64,000 nucleotides of DNA, taken from the NCBI GenBank assembly GCA_027625915.1, contig JANTQA010000063.1, positions 3,038,001-3,102,000 of the forward strand. The letters are read 5' to 3'. Each line of letters begins with the position of its first letter. Positions within the stretch are counted from its first letter, which is position 1. A model generated the notes under the pieces. That model was not told the origin of the DNA and did not search any database. It saw only the letters and a list, made by a program, of their open reading frames with translations. The stretch comes from Anaeramoeba flamelloides (taxonomy: Eukaryota > Metamonada > Anaeramoebidae). This document shows, one piece after another, positions 12,522-22,718 of this stretch. The position numbers were made by a program, and so were the translations under genes.

Positions 12522-14650
12522 TTATTTAGCACATCCTGTGAAATAATAAGATTCTTGGGCAATACCACATTCATTGCTACCACGTTTGATCCAAACATAT
12601 CCATTCATTCCCCATGTTGTACCCCATGTATTTTTACAAATCCAATAGTCTACGGAATCTTTAGATCCGTAACCTGTCACTTGTAATGAATGATCTAATT
12701 GTTCCTTTGAACAAGATGCATCGCTGTAAATACCGCTGCTGTACATTTCGAAACTTGCTGTGGCGTCAAAGAGAGCAAAGATACTACCGTGTTGTTTTAA
12801 CATGTTTAACATTGTTGTTTCGTCACCTGCGGGTATCATTTCATAACCTGTAATCTGTGCTACCTTATCACATGTCTTATTTTTACATTGATTTTGTTGA
12901 TCCTTAAATTCATATGAACTTGCCGAACATAGCCCATCTTCTTTTGCATATTTGAAAAGGTCAACTGGATATGCACCGTGACATCCATATTTGCTTGCAC
13001 AATCAATTAATTCTTGGACAGAAAGATCTACCATTTCATTATCATTATTGCAAACACAAGATGCTAATGTGTCAGTGAATGTATAAAGTGCAGCGCCACC
13101 ACATTGTCCCTAAAGTAATTCATATGTATTGTATACATTTATAAAATTGTTTAAATTTAATTATTAGAAAATGATTTTATATTTGTTTTTCTATTATTTA
13201 CATCCCAATATCTCTTTGGTGCTTGCAAAAAAAGGAAAACTTGAAATAACAGAAATCACAGAAGATATCCAAACAACAGAAATTACAAAAATCACAGAAA
13301 TCACACAAATTACAGAATCCACAAAAACCTGAAAACAAGATCCCCACGGCAATGTCAAATATAATAGCATTTAACTCCATATATCACATTTATCAGGAAA
13401 TATTACCCAAACCTATCAAGTTGGTGTGTAGAAAAAGATTTATATTTCATACATTAATTGAGTTTCTTTTCAAGGTTAACAGCCTTGCTGAAAGGCAATT
13501 ACATAACCACTACCTTTGTTAAACATAAAGAGTTACCGAACAACTACAAATTGAACTTAATCAATTTTGTACTGAAAAAATAAAACACTTTCCAAACAGA
13601 AGAAATTTTAGAATTGAAGATATAAAACAAGAAAAAGATTGATTTTGTATTTTTTGAAATTTGGATTTTTTTTTTAGGACCTTCGAAACTGTTGTTTTTT
13701 TTTTTTCAAAATTACATTTTTTTGCAATTGGTATTGTGTGGGTTTTTCAAATTAAAATACTTGAATCTTTACTCAAAATCTTTTCTTTTGAATTTTTTCA
13801 ACCAAAAGAGTCTATTTTTACATGATCATTTTGAATGTCGAAGACTCTCCTTGAGTATGAAGAAAATTTATGGTAGGTGACTCGATCCTTAAATAAGTAA
13901 ATACTGTCTTAGTCCAATTAATAAAAGAAAATTTAACTTTTAGTTTCTCAAAATATTTTTTTTCCTCAAAATGGTCAAAAAAAGACAAAGATCTTCACAA
14001 ACCATTATAAAACGAAATTGTGATATTAATTTCACTCTTTCTTAATGCACTTTTGAGATAAAATTATTTTTTTCAAGTTGAAATTAGCAGTATTTGTTTT
14101 TACGAGGATGGCATACCGAAAACTAGATTTTCCAAAAGAATCATCTTTTTTGTAAAATGGGTTCTTTTATGTTTTTGGTGTTTCAGTCAAAATGGTGTTT
14201 GGTTTCCCTAAATCAGAAATACATTAAAAAACAAACGAAGAAGGAGAAAAAAGAAAAAAATTTAAAAAAAAAAATGAAAATTACTTGTTCTTTGACTTTA
14301 CCATCACAATCGCCAGCAGAGAGAAGTTTGCGTTGAGTATTTGGTTTGCTTTTAATTTTTCGGTTTCCCATATTATATGCTGCGATCTCTTCACTAGTCA
14401 AATCAGTAAAGTGGTTAATTCCCATTTTAAAAGAAGCGTCAGGGTTGGAGTTGTGTTTTTTGATTGTACGAAGATTTGTTTCAAAGATATTCGCTCGTAA
14501 TTTTTTTTCCATGTCTGAATAGTCTTTTTCATATCTATTTAGATAGTTATCAAAATTCTCTAAATCAAGATCATGGGAAGATCCAAGATTTTCACAAACC
14601 ACACAAGTGAGTGCAATTGTTAATAAGAAGTAAAGTGTTAAATGATTCAT
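12522..14650 (-). CDS. Papain-family (C1A) cysteine protease homologue lacking the catalytic cysteine
   Basis: Two exons, complement(join(12522-13109, 14285-14650)), give 317 aa, normal for a cathepsin L-type proenzyme. Residues 1-19 form a hydrophobic signal peptide (MNHLTLYFLLTIALTCVVC), so it should enter the secretory/endolysosomal path. An I29 inhibitory prodomain follows, with an ERFNIN-like segment (EKKLRANIFETNLRTIKKHN) and a GINHFTD element. The papain domain starts near residue 115. The junction reads KVKEQ/GQCGGAALYTF: the oxyanion Gln (papain Q19) and C22 are present, but papain S24-C25-W26 is G-A-A here. The His (LDHSLQVTGYG) and Asn (CKNTWGTTWGMNGY) motifs are intact. This is therefore most simply a non-catalytic homologue, perhaps an inhibitor, binding protein or decoy; that role is inference. 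The intron (13110-14284; GTAATT...TTTAG) falls exactly at the active-site loop. The start at 14650 was chosen because it begins the signal peptide; an upstream in-frame extension to 14767 is possible but unlikely. Confidence 0.88.
13110..14284 (-). other. Intron of the papain-like gene (1,175 nt)
   Basis: Phase 0, with donor GTAATT after the Gln codon and acceptor TACTTTAG before Gly-Gln-Cys. It contains a short degenerate tandem array (see 13245-13325) and otherwise A/T-rich sequence with no recognisable gene. I found no alternative exon inside it that would supply the missing active-site cysteine, although only obvious candidates could be checked by eye. Confidence 0.75.
13245..13325. repeat. 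Degenerate tandem repeat in an intron
   Basis: An array of about 8-12 bp units of the type 'acagaaatcac / acagaaattac / acaaaaatcac'. On the minus strand it reads as a fortuitous Phe/Cys/Asp-rich frame, which I reject as a protein. Confidence 0.7.
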
Positions 14651-15600
14651 TAGAAAAAAAATGAGAAAAAATAAATGAAAAATGTATAAAATCAAAACAA
14701 AAATAAAGTTCTTTAGGAGAGGGAAAAAAAAAAGGAAATTCACACAAGAAAGCTTTAACAATTTCAAAAAATAAATGAATTATAAAAAATTTTAGAAAAA
14801 GAGAAAAATACTTATATTTCTTTCGAAGGTCGGTTATTGGATGGAAAAAAGTTAACTTAAGAAATTTATTGATCAATTTATGTCACCGAGTCAAGAATCA
14901 GAAATTGGATTTTTTCTTTTTGTGAGTGAAATAAGTCTAACATTATCTCAAAAAACTCAAGATTATTGAAAAATTTTGAATGATGAAAATTTATCTCTAA
15001 AGTCTAAATGACCAAAAAATCAATTAACTTTTCTCATTTCCAAAAAAACAAAAAATCTTCCAATATTTTTTTTAAAAATAACCATAAACCTTCAAGATAA
15101 TTTCTCAGTTTTTTTTGTTTTGAGGACGATAAAAACAACATGATAAACTTTTATTTCAGTATATTTTTCCAAATATGTTGATTGTGAATGAAAATCCAAA
15201 TCCTTAAAATTAATAGTAAGAGTATCTTATCAAAAAAAAATCTTAATTGGGAAATTGGTGAGTTAAATTTGAGAATTTAATTTTTATCGTCTTTGTTTAT
15301 TATTTTGATATTTGATATTTAAAAGGGATAAAAATTTGGCTGATATTTGTTTTACCCAATTTTGAAATCTGAGTACTGTTAATTGTAATCTAAAAAGAAC
15401 AAAATTTTCTTTCGACTTTCTCAAAAAAATTATATATAAATAATAAAATAATAAATTCACAATTTGACATTTCGGAAATTAGTTATTTAAGCTTGATTAC
15501 AGAAATTAAAAATTTGAAATGTTACCTGATTTATTAAAATCTTTTTTTCTAAAAAACTGAAAGAAAATTTTGTTCCTTTATTTTAAAACAATGGGATCAT
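14651..15600. other. Intergenic region upstream of the papain-like gene
   Basis: A/T-rich sequence with no recognisable coding segment. It includes the presumed promoter and 5' UTR of the papain-like gene (just above 14650) and the left flank of the TTAA element. No distinct promoter motif could be named. Confidence 0.6.
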
Positions 15601-16984
15601 TTAAGGGAGTAGCCACGGTATTGAAAAATTTTTCACTTTTTTGCAATTTTTGAAAAGGATCAGAAAATAACATTTTTTACTCTGGTTGTACTTCAATGAT
15701 TTTTATTATTTAAAGTACTTCATTCATTAGATTTTTTAAATTTTTTTTTTCAAAGTCTCAAAGAAATTGCCACAATAGAATGTTGAGTTGAATTGCAAAA
15801 AATAGTGTTTTGAATGTTGAATAACTTATCTTTTATCCTTCTCTCAACATTCTTTTGTGGCATTTAATTTTTTCATTTTTTATTTTTTTATCATTTTTGA
15901 GATTTTTTTAATCCTGACAACATTAAGCAATTAGAAATATTTTAATATTAGTGGCATTTGTGATTAATGGATTTTGTTTAAAAAGAACAACAACCTTACA
16001 ATTGAGAGAATCATAAAAGGAAACATAAATGGGACTTAAATAGCTCGAAGGATTCCAAAATTAGAATAATTAAGTCAAATTATTACTTATTAGGATTTTA
16101 AATAGTTGGGTTTAGTGGAATTGGAGAAGTGAATATGAATATATGTTATCAAAGTTTAAACCACAAAATAGCCATAAGTTTTATTCAAAGAATCTGAAAT
16201 TATCTTCTCCCAAAATTAAAACTAAACCTCATTCCAAAAATTTGGACACATCAGAAAATCAAAAATAGGAAAACAAAAACTCAATTTATTATATTTTTCC
16301 AAATGTAATATAAAACCATATTTAAATAACCTAGTAGTAATGGTTTTTTAAGTAATCATTTTCATCCAAATATAAGAAAACAATATAAAATAAAAAATCA
16401 AAGCAAGTCTATCAAAAATAAGGAAACAAGCTGAAATGAAAGAGTTTGAACAAAAAATATATTGGTAGATTTGTTAAAATTACACCAACAATGGTTGATC
16501 GATCAAATGATAAGATACCATGCACCAGTTGTATGTGGATTTTTCAATTTTTGATACTCAACACTAACATTCTATCAACCATCTAGAAAAAATTTTCAGA
16601 TCTAACTAAACAGATTAAGTAACTGAAAAATTGAAAATGAAAACAAAAACAAAAAAGACAAAAAATGAAATAGTTTGTTGAATTAAAATTAATTTCCAAT
16701 AGGATGTAAAGTGTAGTATTATTGTTATTTTTCCAACTGTTTAAACCGTTTCCTAATTAATTGAATTAAGTTTATTTTAATAAAAAAATAATAAAAAAAA
16801 AAAAACTATTTTATCAATATAATCTCAATTTTTTTATTGTTGAACATTACTAAAATTAAAATATCAAATAATTTTTTTAAAAAATTTTTTAGAGAATCTA
16901 CGATCACACGTCACTAAAATAAAATGTTCTTATCTCATCTCTCTCAAATTTTTATCATGTCTTATGGTGTAGCTACTCCCTTAA
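15601..16984. mobile_element. TTAA-flanked DNA transposon, non-autonomous (piggyBac-like target)
   Basis: The element body (15605-16980, 1,376 bp) is bounded by TTAA duplications at 15601-15604 and 16981-16984. Its ends are inverted: GGGAGTAGCCACGGTATTG on the left and, in reverse complement, GGGAGTAGCTACACC on the right. TTAA duplication plus a GGG-starting terminal repeat is typical of piggyBac-type insertions; no transposase ORF is visible, so family assignment is inference. A family-A mariner-like element (about 16222-16750) is nested inside. The right flank continues the putative gene at 17220-16973. Confidence 0.65.
16222..16750 (-). mobile_element. Repeat family A, mariner-like non-autonomous element (A1, nested)
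   Basis: This is the reverse complement of the elements at 19446-19982 and 35103-35648. The left end reads 'actaaacctcattccaaaaa' and continues 'tttggacaca'; internally it shares the 'ttgatcgatcaaatgataag' string. The terminal repeats resemble those of the transposase-bearing relic at 58490-59556 (TAAACTCAATTCCAAAAA), so a Tc1/mariner relationship is likely. No ORF. It lies wholly within the TTAA element. Confidence 0.6.
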
Positions 16985-17220
16985 GGTTCTTAATTGACCC
17001 AATGTGAACTGAAAAAAGAACACAACAAATACATAGTGTTCTCAAGTTCCAATCTACTTTTTTTTTCTCTATTTTTAAAAAATAAAAAAATAGAGAGATG
17101 ATGAGAAAAGTTTTTTACCCTGTATAATTTAATAACAATGATGATATTTGGGGTACTTGAAAATATACAATTTTCCTCCAGATCAATGGTAGAATCTGAA
17201 TTGTTTTGAATGTTAGACAT
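16973..17220 (-). CDS. Possible small gene interrupted by the TTAA transposon
   Basis: An ATG at 17220 opens a 34-codon exon (17220-17119; MSNIQNNSDSTIDLEENC... to ...IKLYR) whose composition is less biased than its surroundings. It ends at a GTAAAA donor; a TTTTTTCAG acceptor lies 110 nt downstream (intron 17118-17009). Exon 2 reads FTLGQLRTL and then enters the TTAA transposon, hitting TAG at 16973. Removing the transposon and one TTAA copy continues the frame as NDPIVLK before a stop in the left flank. No family was recognised for either form. It may be a real small host gene or the start of a larger one now broken; it may equally be a chance reading frame. Confidence 0.35.
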
Positions 17221-17564
17221 TTCGTTCTTGACCTTTAAATAAATAAGGAGATCAAAAGACTAAAAAAAGGTGCTATATTGAATAAATTCATCTATTTTAA
17301 TGTTATTCAATAAATCAGATTTTTCAAGATAACAGTTAATTTACTTCACAGAAATTAACAATTGAACATTACAAATTTTGATTTAATTTTTCAGTATAAA
17401 AAAATTGTAAAAGTAGCATATTTTTTTCCAAATTTTTATTTGAAAAACAATTAATATTTTTTCTTAAATTTATTATATTTTTGACTTTATTAATTTTTAT
17501 TTTAAATTCGAAAGTTTTATTGAATTAGGAACTTTTTACTATTTTGAAAAATTTTAATTGTTCC

Positions 17565-17740
17565 TAAATTTATGGGTATTTGGATTATAAATGAGAAAAA
17601 TTTTCAATTCATTTACAATATCCTTTTTCAAATAGAGATCGAACCACAAATAATTTTTTTGGGTACTTTATTTATAAAAACAGAATCTAGAAAACGAAGT
17701 GAAAATTTTTTCCTATTGATAATTAAAATACCTTTCTGAA
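17565..17740. mobile_element. MITE family E copy
   Basis: Shares 'gggtatttggattataaatg', the 'tcaaatagagatcgaaccac' core and the inverted 'gaagtgaaaattttttccta' end with the copies at 7785 and 58075. Short, palindromic and non-coding. Confidence 0.45.
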
Positions 17741-17867
17741 AAAAAATTTTTGTATATCATGTGATATTGAATTTATGAAACTAAAATATCATTAACTACA
17801 CTATTTGTGAAAAGAAAAAGAACTAAAATAACTCATGTTAAATCTTAATTATTCAATTTTTTGAACA

Positions 17868-18300
17868 TACAGTGATCAAAATAATACGTACACAGAGACA
17901 TTAATCCGTATTTCAAAATATTATCCGTGTTTTTTTTTATTCTTGTTCCAAGGCAACATCCGATTTACTACCAAATAGTATACCTAAGTTAAAATCAATT
18001 TTGAAAGTAAATATTTAGATATTTAGAGTAAAATTTAAATTATTCCTGCAAATAGTTAAAAAATTATTGTAAATTTTTCATTTTTTTTGAATTTTTTTGT
18101 TTTTTGGATGAAAAATACAAACTTGAAAAATTTACTCTATTTTTTGAGATAAATTTTGCAATTTGATCCTTCATTTTTTGAATTTCTTTTTAAATAATAA
18201 AACTTTAAGAAAACAATACCATATTTTTTTAGGGTATATTATTGGTTTCAATGATCTATTAATGTATATGCCTTCCATAACAAGAAAAAACAGGCTTTTT
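17868..18300 (+). mobile_element. Repeat family B copy (B2)
   Basis: Begins with TACAGTGATCAAAATAATAC and continues through 'acatccgatttactacc', 'ttactctattttttgagata' and 'aataataaaactttaaga'. Closely related to B1 and, in reverse, to B3-B5. The right end is degraded. The 77-codon frame over part of it is a shadow of the repeat and not a gene. Confidence 0.6.
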
Positions 18301-18675
18301 ATTTTGAAACACGCATTATATTTTTTTGTTAGCTTTATTGTGACTACATTATTTTTGATGGATTACTGCTATTCTTTCAAATATCAGAGATTGTAAACCT
18401 TAAGGGCAATCTTTAAAAAAAGTTACTCTAATTGATGTAATAGACTAAACATTCAATAAATTACATTGTTTAACTCTTGAGATCTAGAAGAACTAACAAA
18501 TTATGAATTGTAACTTATCACTGAATACAAATAACCCTTACGGTTTTTCTTCTCAGGCAGGTGTTATAAAATTTTCAAATAAAAAGCTTTGAAAAATCAA
18601 GTCTAATCAATAATAATTGTCTTGTAGTTTTTATTACTAATTTACAATTAAGAATTAGATGGGACTAAATTTTAA

Positions 18676-18873
18676 TTACTGCCAGTTCCACTTTTAAGAC
18701 ACAAACTTTTAACAAAATTTAAGGTACGATAAAAATCTCAAATTAAGACACAAAATTCTGATTCAGTAAAATAATTTGTAAAAAAAAAAATCCCAAAAAA
18801 TATACCTTAATTTGGGTTTTTTTCTATACCCCAAATTTTGTTGAAAGTCTGTATCTTAAAAGTGAGTCTGGAT
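18676..18873. mobile_element. Palindromic MITE family C (C1, diverged)
   Basis: The arms 'gccagttccacttttaagac' and 'cttaaaagtgagtctgg' are inverted repeats and match six other copies in the window. This is the most diverged copy, so probably the oldest. Confidence 0.65.
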
Positions 18874-19445
18874 GTATTAGAAAAATTTATTTCATGATTT
18901 TAGAAGATATTTTTATAGTTTTGAAAATTATTCTGTATTATTTTCTTCTTTTTGACCCGAAAAAAAAAATGTTATCTTTTTTTTTTTTTTTTAATTTTTT
19001 ATGGCTGCAATTGAATCATGGCCTATTGCCCTTGTATGGAAGCAGTTATTTAAGAACTTAGTCGTCGGTTTGTATATGTATTTGTAATTAATGCTAGCTA
19101 GTAGAGCATAAGTGTTTTTCTCTTTTGTTATTTGGTTTATTATTTTCCATTTCATTTTTTCAAAAAAACGTTATCTTAAGAGGTGTAATCTTGACAAAAG
19201 TTATAATAAAATCTAAAATTAAAACAATATATTATTGTTAAAAAAAAACAATTTTATACTTATCAGACTGCCCCCCTTTTATTGAAATTGATGATGTATT
19301 GTTTCCTCTCAAAAAGTGTAATACTTTTTTTTTTTTAATATTTTTCAAATATTTTGATGTTTTTATTTTGAATTAAATACAATAGTACCGATTCAATCAG
19401 TATTAATATTTAACTTAATTTGGCATTGACAGTTTACGAATCAAA

Positions 19446-19982
19446 ATAAACTAAATTCCAAAAATTTGGACTCAGTTTAAACAGTTGAAAAAATAAAAAT
19501 GCTCTACTCTAAATTCAATTTGACAATAATTTTATTTTTACTAACTTTTTCATTTTTTATCTTTTTTTTTTGTTTTCATTTCCCTTTTCCCCAATTACAA
19601 AATCTGTTTTGTTTGATCTGGAATTGATTTTTAATGGTTAATAGATGGTTAGTGTTGGGTTTTTATCAATAGGAAAAACACATACAATTGATTAGTGATA
19701 TCTTATCATTTGATCGATCAACAATTATTGGTGAAATGTCAACAAATTTACCAATAAAATTTTCTGTTCAGCTTGTTTCATCGTTTTTGAGACACCCATT
19801 CAACTTTTTTGTTTTAGATTTTTATCTTTTATTTGGATAAAAACGATTTCATTTAAAAACAGAAACAAAGATTAATTTAAATATGGTTTATATTTTATAT
19901 TTTGAAAAATATAATAAATTAGGTATATTTTGTTCCTATTTTTTTTTTGGAGCGTGTCCAAAATTTATAAATGGAGTTTAGT
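19446..19982 (+). mobile_element. Repeat family A, mariner-like non-autonomous element (A2)
   Basis: Starts at 'ctaaattccaaaaatttgga' and ends 'gcgtgtccaaaatttataaatggagtttag' in inverted relation. Internally it shares 'tcatttgatcgatcaacaat' and neighbouring blocks with A1 and A3. About 540 bp with no transposase ORF; terminal repeats resemble those of the Tc1/mariner relic at 58490. Confidence 0.65.
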
Positions 19983-21284
19983 AATAAAAAAAAATATAAT
20001 TTGAGGATCAAAAATAACAAAAAAATTAAAAAAAATAACACACATTTTCAGAAATAGATAATATATTTATATAAATATTCCACTTGAAGATATTTTCAAA
20101 CAGACGATGAAATAAATATAATTATATTTTTATCAATATTTTAACCTTTTAATTAGTTGAAGATTTATTACCACATTGTTAATTTTTCCAAAATTAAATT
20201 GAAAAACAAATTTATAATAATAATAATAATTATTTTTCATTATTTAGGCAGTTGGGAAGAGAATATGAAATCATATAAACATAATTATTCACCTAAATTA
20301 CTATAACGACAAAACTATCATCTGAAATAATATTATAATGCCTATATCACAATAATCAACATAATCTTGAAACATCAATAAATATTTTTTAAAAAATATA
20401 TGTTTCAACTATTTTATTAATTTCTTTATACTACTCCAAACCCAGAATTAACTTATTGAAATCAACAATAAACACAAAAAGAGTATCTTGGTAAATCATA
20501 ACAATTCAAAAAAAAAGTCTAGAGAGAAATTTCTATTCTTTGGTATTTTATTTTTTTGAAAAAAAAAACTTTTGACTTTACTCTGAAAAGTATAATTATC
20601 AAAATTTTTGAAAAAAAAAGATAATAATTGAAACAAAGAATCCTTTTACTTTCTGATTTATAATTATATTATTTAGATAGCTTTAAAACAGATCCATTTA
20701 AATATTGTTTGAATAGAATTATAATAATTAATTTAACCTATACAATAAAATGTACAAGGTATGAAGATTCGTTAAATCTCTAAAGATTTTTTGTTTTTCA
20801 AAATAATTTATACTACTAAAATGGATTAGAAATCAATGATATTGTATATGAAGTCACCCATTGGAATCATCAAAAGGAACGATCATTTCACCAATCAAAT
20901 TAAAAAAAAAATAAAGAATATTTGGTTTTAATCCAGTATAATTAGTTTCTTTTGTTTTTTTTTCTTGAAGTGAATGAAATTTTTTTTTTTTTTTAATATT
21001 TAGTTTTTTGTTGATCAATAACAATTTGTTTTTAAAAAATAACCTAAATTCTCTAAAAAGGAACCAATGACTATATTTTGATAACCTTTGAATATCAATA
21101 TTTGAAGATTAATCTATTTTTCTAATTTTCTATATTTTTAGATAATATCAATTTGTATTTGGAATAAAAATCAATATTTTTAACCTTATACATTGGATTG
21201 AAATATATAACACCTATTATGGCACTATCTTGATTAAAAAATAAGTATAAACCATTTTCCAGTCAAAGCCCCCCCCCCAGATAT

Positions 21285-21800
21285 GGGAAGTGTATTACAT
21301 GAGTTTAAAGATTTTGAATGGATATTAGAAGAAAAAATTTATTATGGAAAATTTCAAAATTGAAATCATTTTTTCATCTTTTTGTTTTTTTTTTTTCGAT
21401 TTTTTTTTTCAGATAATTCATTTAAAAATAAATTTTTTTATTGCAAGATCTATAGTCACTAGATTAAAAACATGTTATTCTAAGGTTATTGAAACTGTGA
21501 AAATGAATATAGAAACATAATTTTATTTTGTATTGGGATTTTGTTTTATCTTAAATGGGAGATCAAAACGAACAATCGTACTTTTCTCTCAATAGAGAAC
21601 ATTAAAGATTAAAATTTTTCAATTTTTAAGAAAATTTATTGATTTATTAGTGTTATTTCATATAGAACACTAACAATACTTTGGTATGTATTATTCTATT
21701 TATTTTTTATTTATTCTTCAAAGGTCAATTAGAAAAAATATTTGAAATTATAAAAAATGGTTTGTCACTTTGATTAAAACAAAGTTTATTTTCAAAGTAA
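21285..21800 (+). mobile_element. LINE-like fragment, copy 3
   Basis: Closely parallels 7500-8185 ('ggatattagaagaaaaaatt', 'caaaattgaaatcatttttt', 'ttattgcaagatc', 'tctaaggttattgaaac') and the reverse copy at 44883-45710. No intact ORF. Preceded by a short C run at about 21271. Confidence 0.45.
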
Positions 21801-21829
21801 AAATAAGGATTCAAAAAAATTTTTGCCAA

Positions 21830-22110
21830 GCTTTCCAGGATTTAAAAGGTTAGAGAAAAATCAAAGATTGTAGGCAATTCTCTCAAATTACTGAAAACCT
21901 AATGATTTTCGTTTTTAATTTGATAAAAAAAAAGAAATTTTTTGTAATTTTCTTTTAATTGACTAAATAAAAAAAAAACTAATGATAACTTTTTCGAGAT
22001 TTTCTAATCTAGTCCAAAAATCAATGTTTTTTCTGAATAAAAAAGAGAATTCTCAAGAAAACCTCCGTTAACCTTTCCATAATTTCAAAGAATAGATCAA
22101 AATCTTTTGA
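21830..22110. repeat. Family D inverted-repeat modules
   Basis: Degenerate modules built around 'ttccagaatttaaaaggattgag'-type strings and their reverse complements. Related modules occur at about 23940-24610, 44452-44520, 46060-46140 and 46615-46880. No coding content. They look like pieces of a small fold-back transposon. Confidence 0.4.
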
Positions 22111-22249
22111 ATTTTTGAAAAGTGCCTTTTAGAAATTCTAGACTTTCCTGTTTATTTGGGAAATCAATTTATTTTCGTTAGGTTTTTTTGAGTTTTCTAT
22201 TCCTTTAGAAAACTTATTGATTTTCTTCAGGCATTTTTGAGTTTTTCTA

Positions 22250-22445
22250 TTTTATTGGTTAAGTATTCTAGGTTTTTTTGTGGTTTTATATTTTATTTCT
22301 GAAGTGTTCTAGGTTTTTTTGAGTTTTTGAAATAAACCGAAAATTTATTAAAATTTTCTGTTTATTTCAAAAAGTAAAAAAAACCTAGAACACTTCAGAA
22401 ATAAAATATAAAACCACAAAAAAACCTAGAACACTTCACGAATAA
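22250..22445. repeat. Near-perfect palindrome (fold-back)
   Basis: The arms carry 'ctaggtttttttgtggtttt', 'ttttatttctgaagtgttct' and their reverse complements, meeting near 22348. The string 'gaaataaaccgaaaat' recurs in a similar fold-back at about 24035-24165. The near identity of the arms suggests either recent origin or ongoing arm-to-arm correction. Confidence 0.7.
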
Positions 22446-22718
22446 AACACAAAATCCAAAATAAAACAATAGTTATCCTTTCCAGAATTTAGAAGGATTG
22501 AGTAAAATGTGTTATTTTACACTATCTTTACAAATCCTTGAAAACGATAGAAACCCAACTGACACATCATGAAACTTGGAGACATTCCAAGATACACACC
22601 CAAGGAAATGAGCAGAAAGAATCAGAATAAAAAAATATATTAAAAGTTATATATAAATTTCTTATGATTTATTTTAAATTCTAAAAAAGTAAATAAAAGA
22701 TATTTGTTTAATGTTTTT

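Larger units (their letters stand above)
17221..22718. other. Intergenic region rich in MITEs
   Basis: No gene recognised. It holds MITE E (about 17565-17740), family B (17868-18300), family C (18676-18873), family A (19446-19982), a LINE-like copy (21285-21800), family-D inverted-repeat modules (21830-22110) and a fold-back at about 22250-22445. A less AT-rich patch at 19000-19115 contains 'atggctgcaattgaatcatg' but no sustained frame. The remainder is A/T-rich sequence in which I see nothing specific. Confidence 0.6.

Noticed and set aside
13198-13380. Cys/Phe-rich 60-codon minus-strand frame resembling a small secreted Cys-rich protein
   Set aside because: It is produced by a degenerate tandem repeat inside the papain-like gene's intron.
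14592-14876. 94-codon minus-strand hydrophobic frame at the papain-like gene start
   Set aside because: It overlaps the true signal-peptide exon in another frame and has no other support.
18163-18396. 77-codon plus-strand frame
   Set aside because: It lies over a family-B repeat, which recurs elsewhere without this frame.
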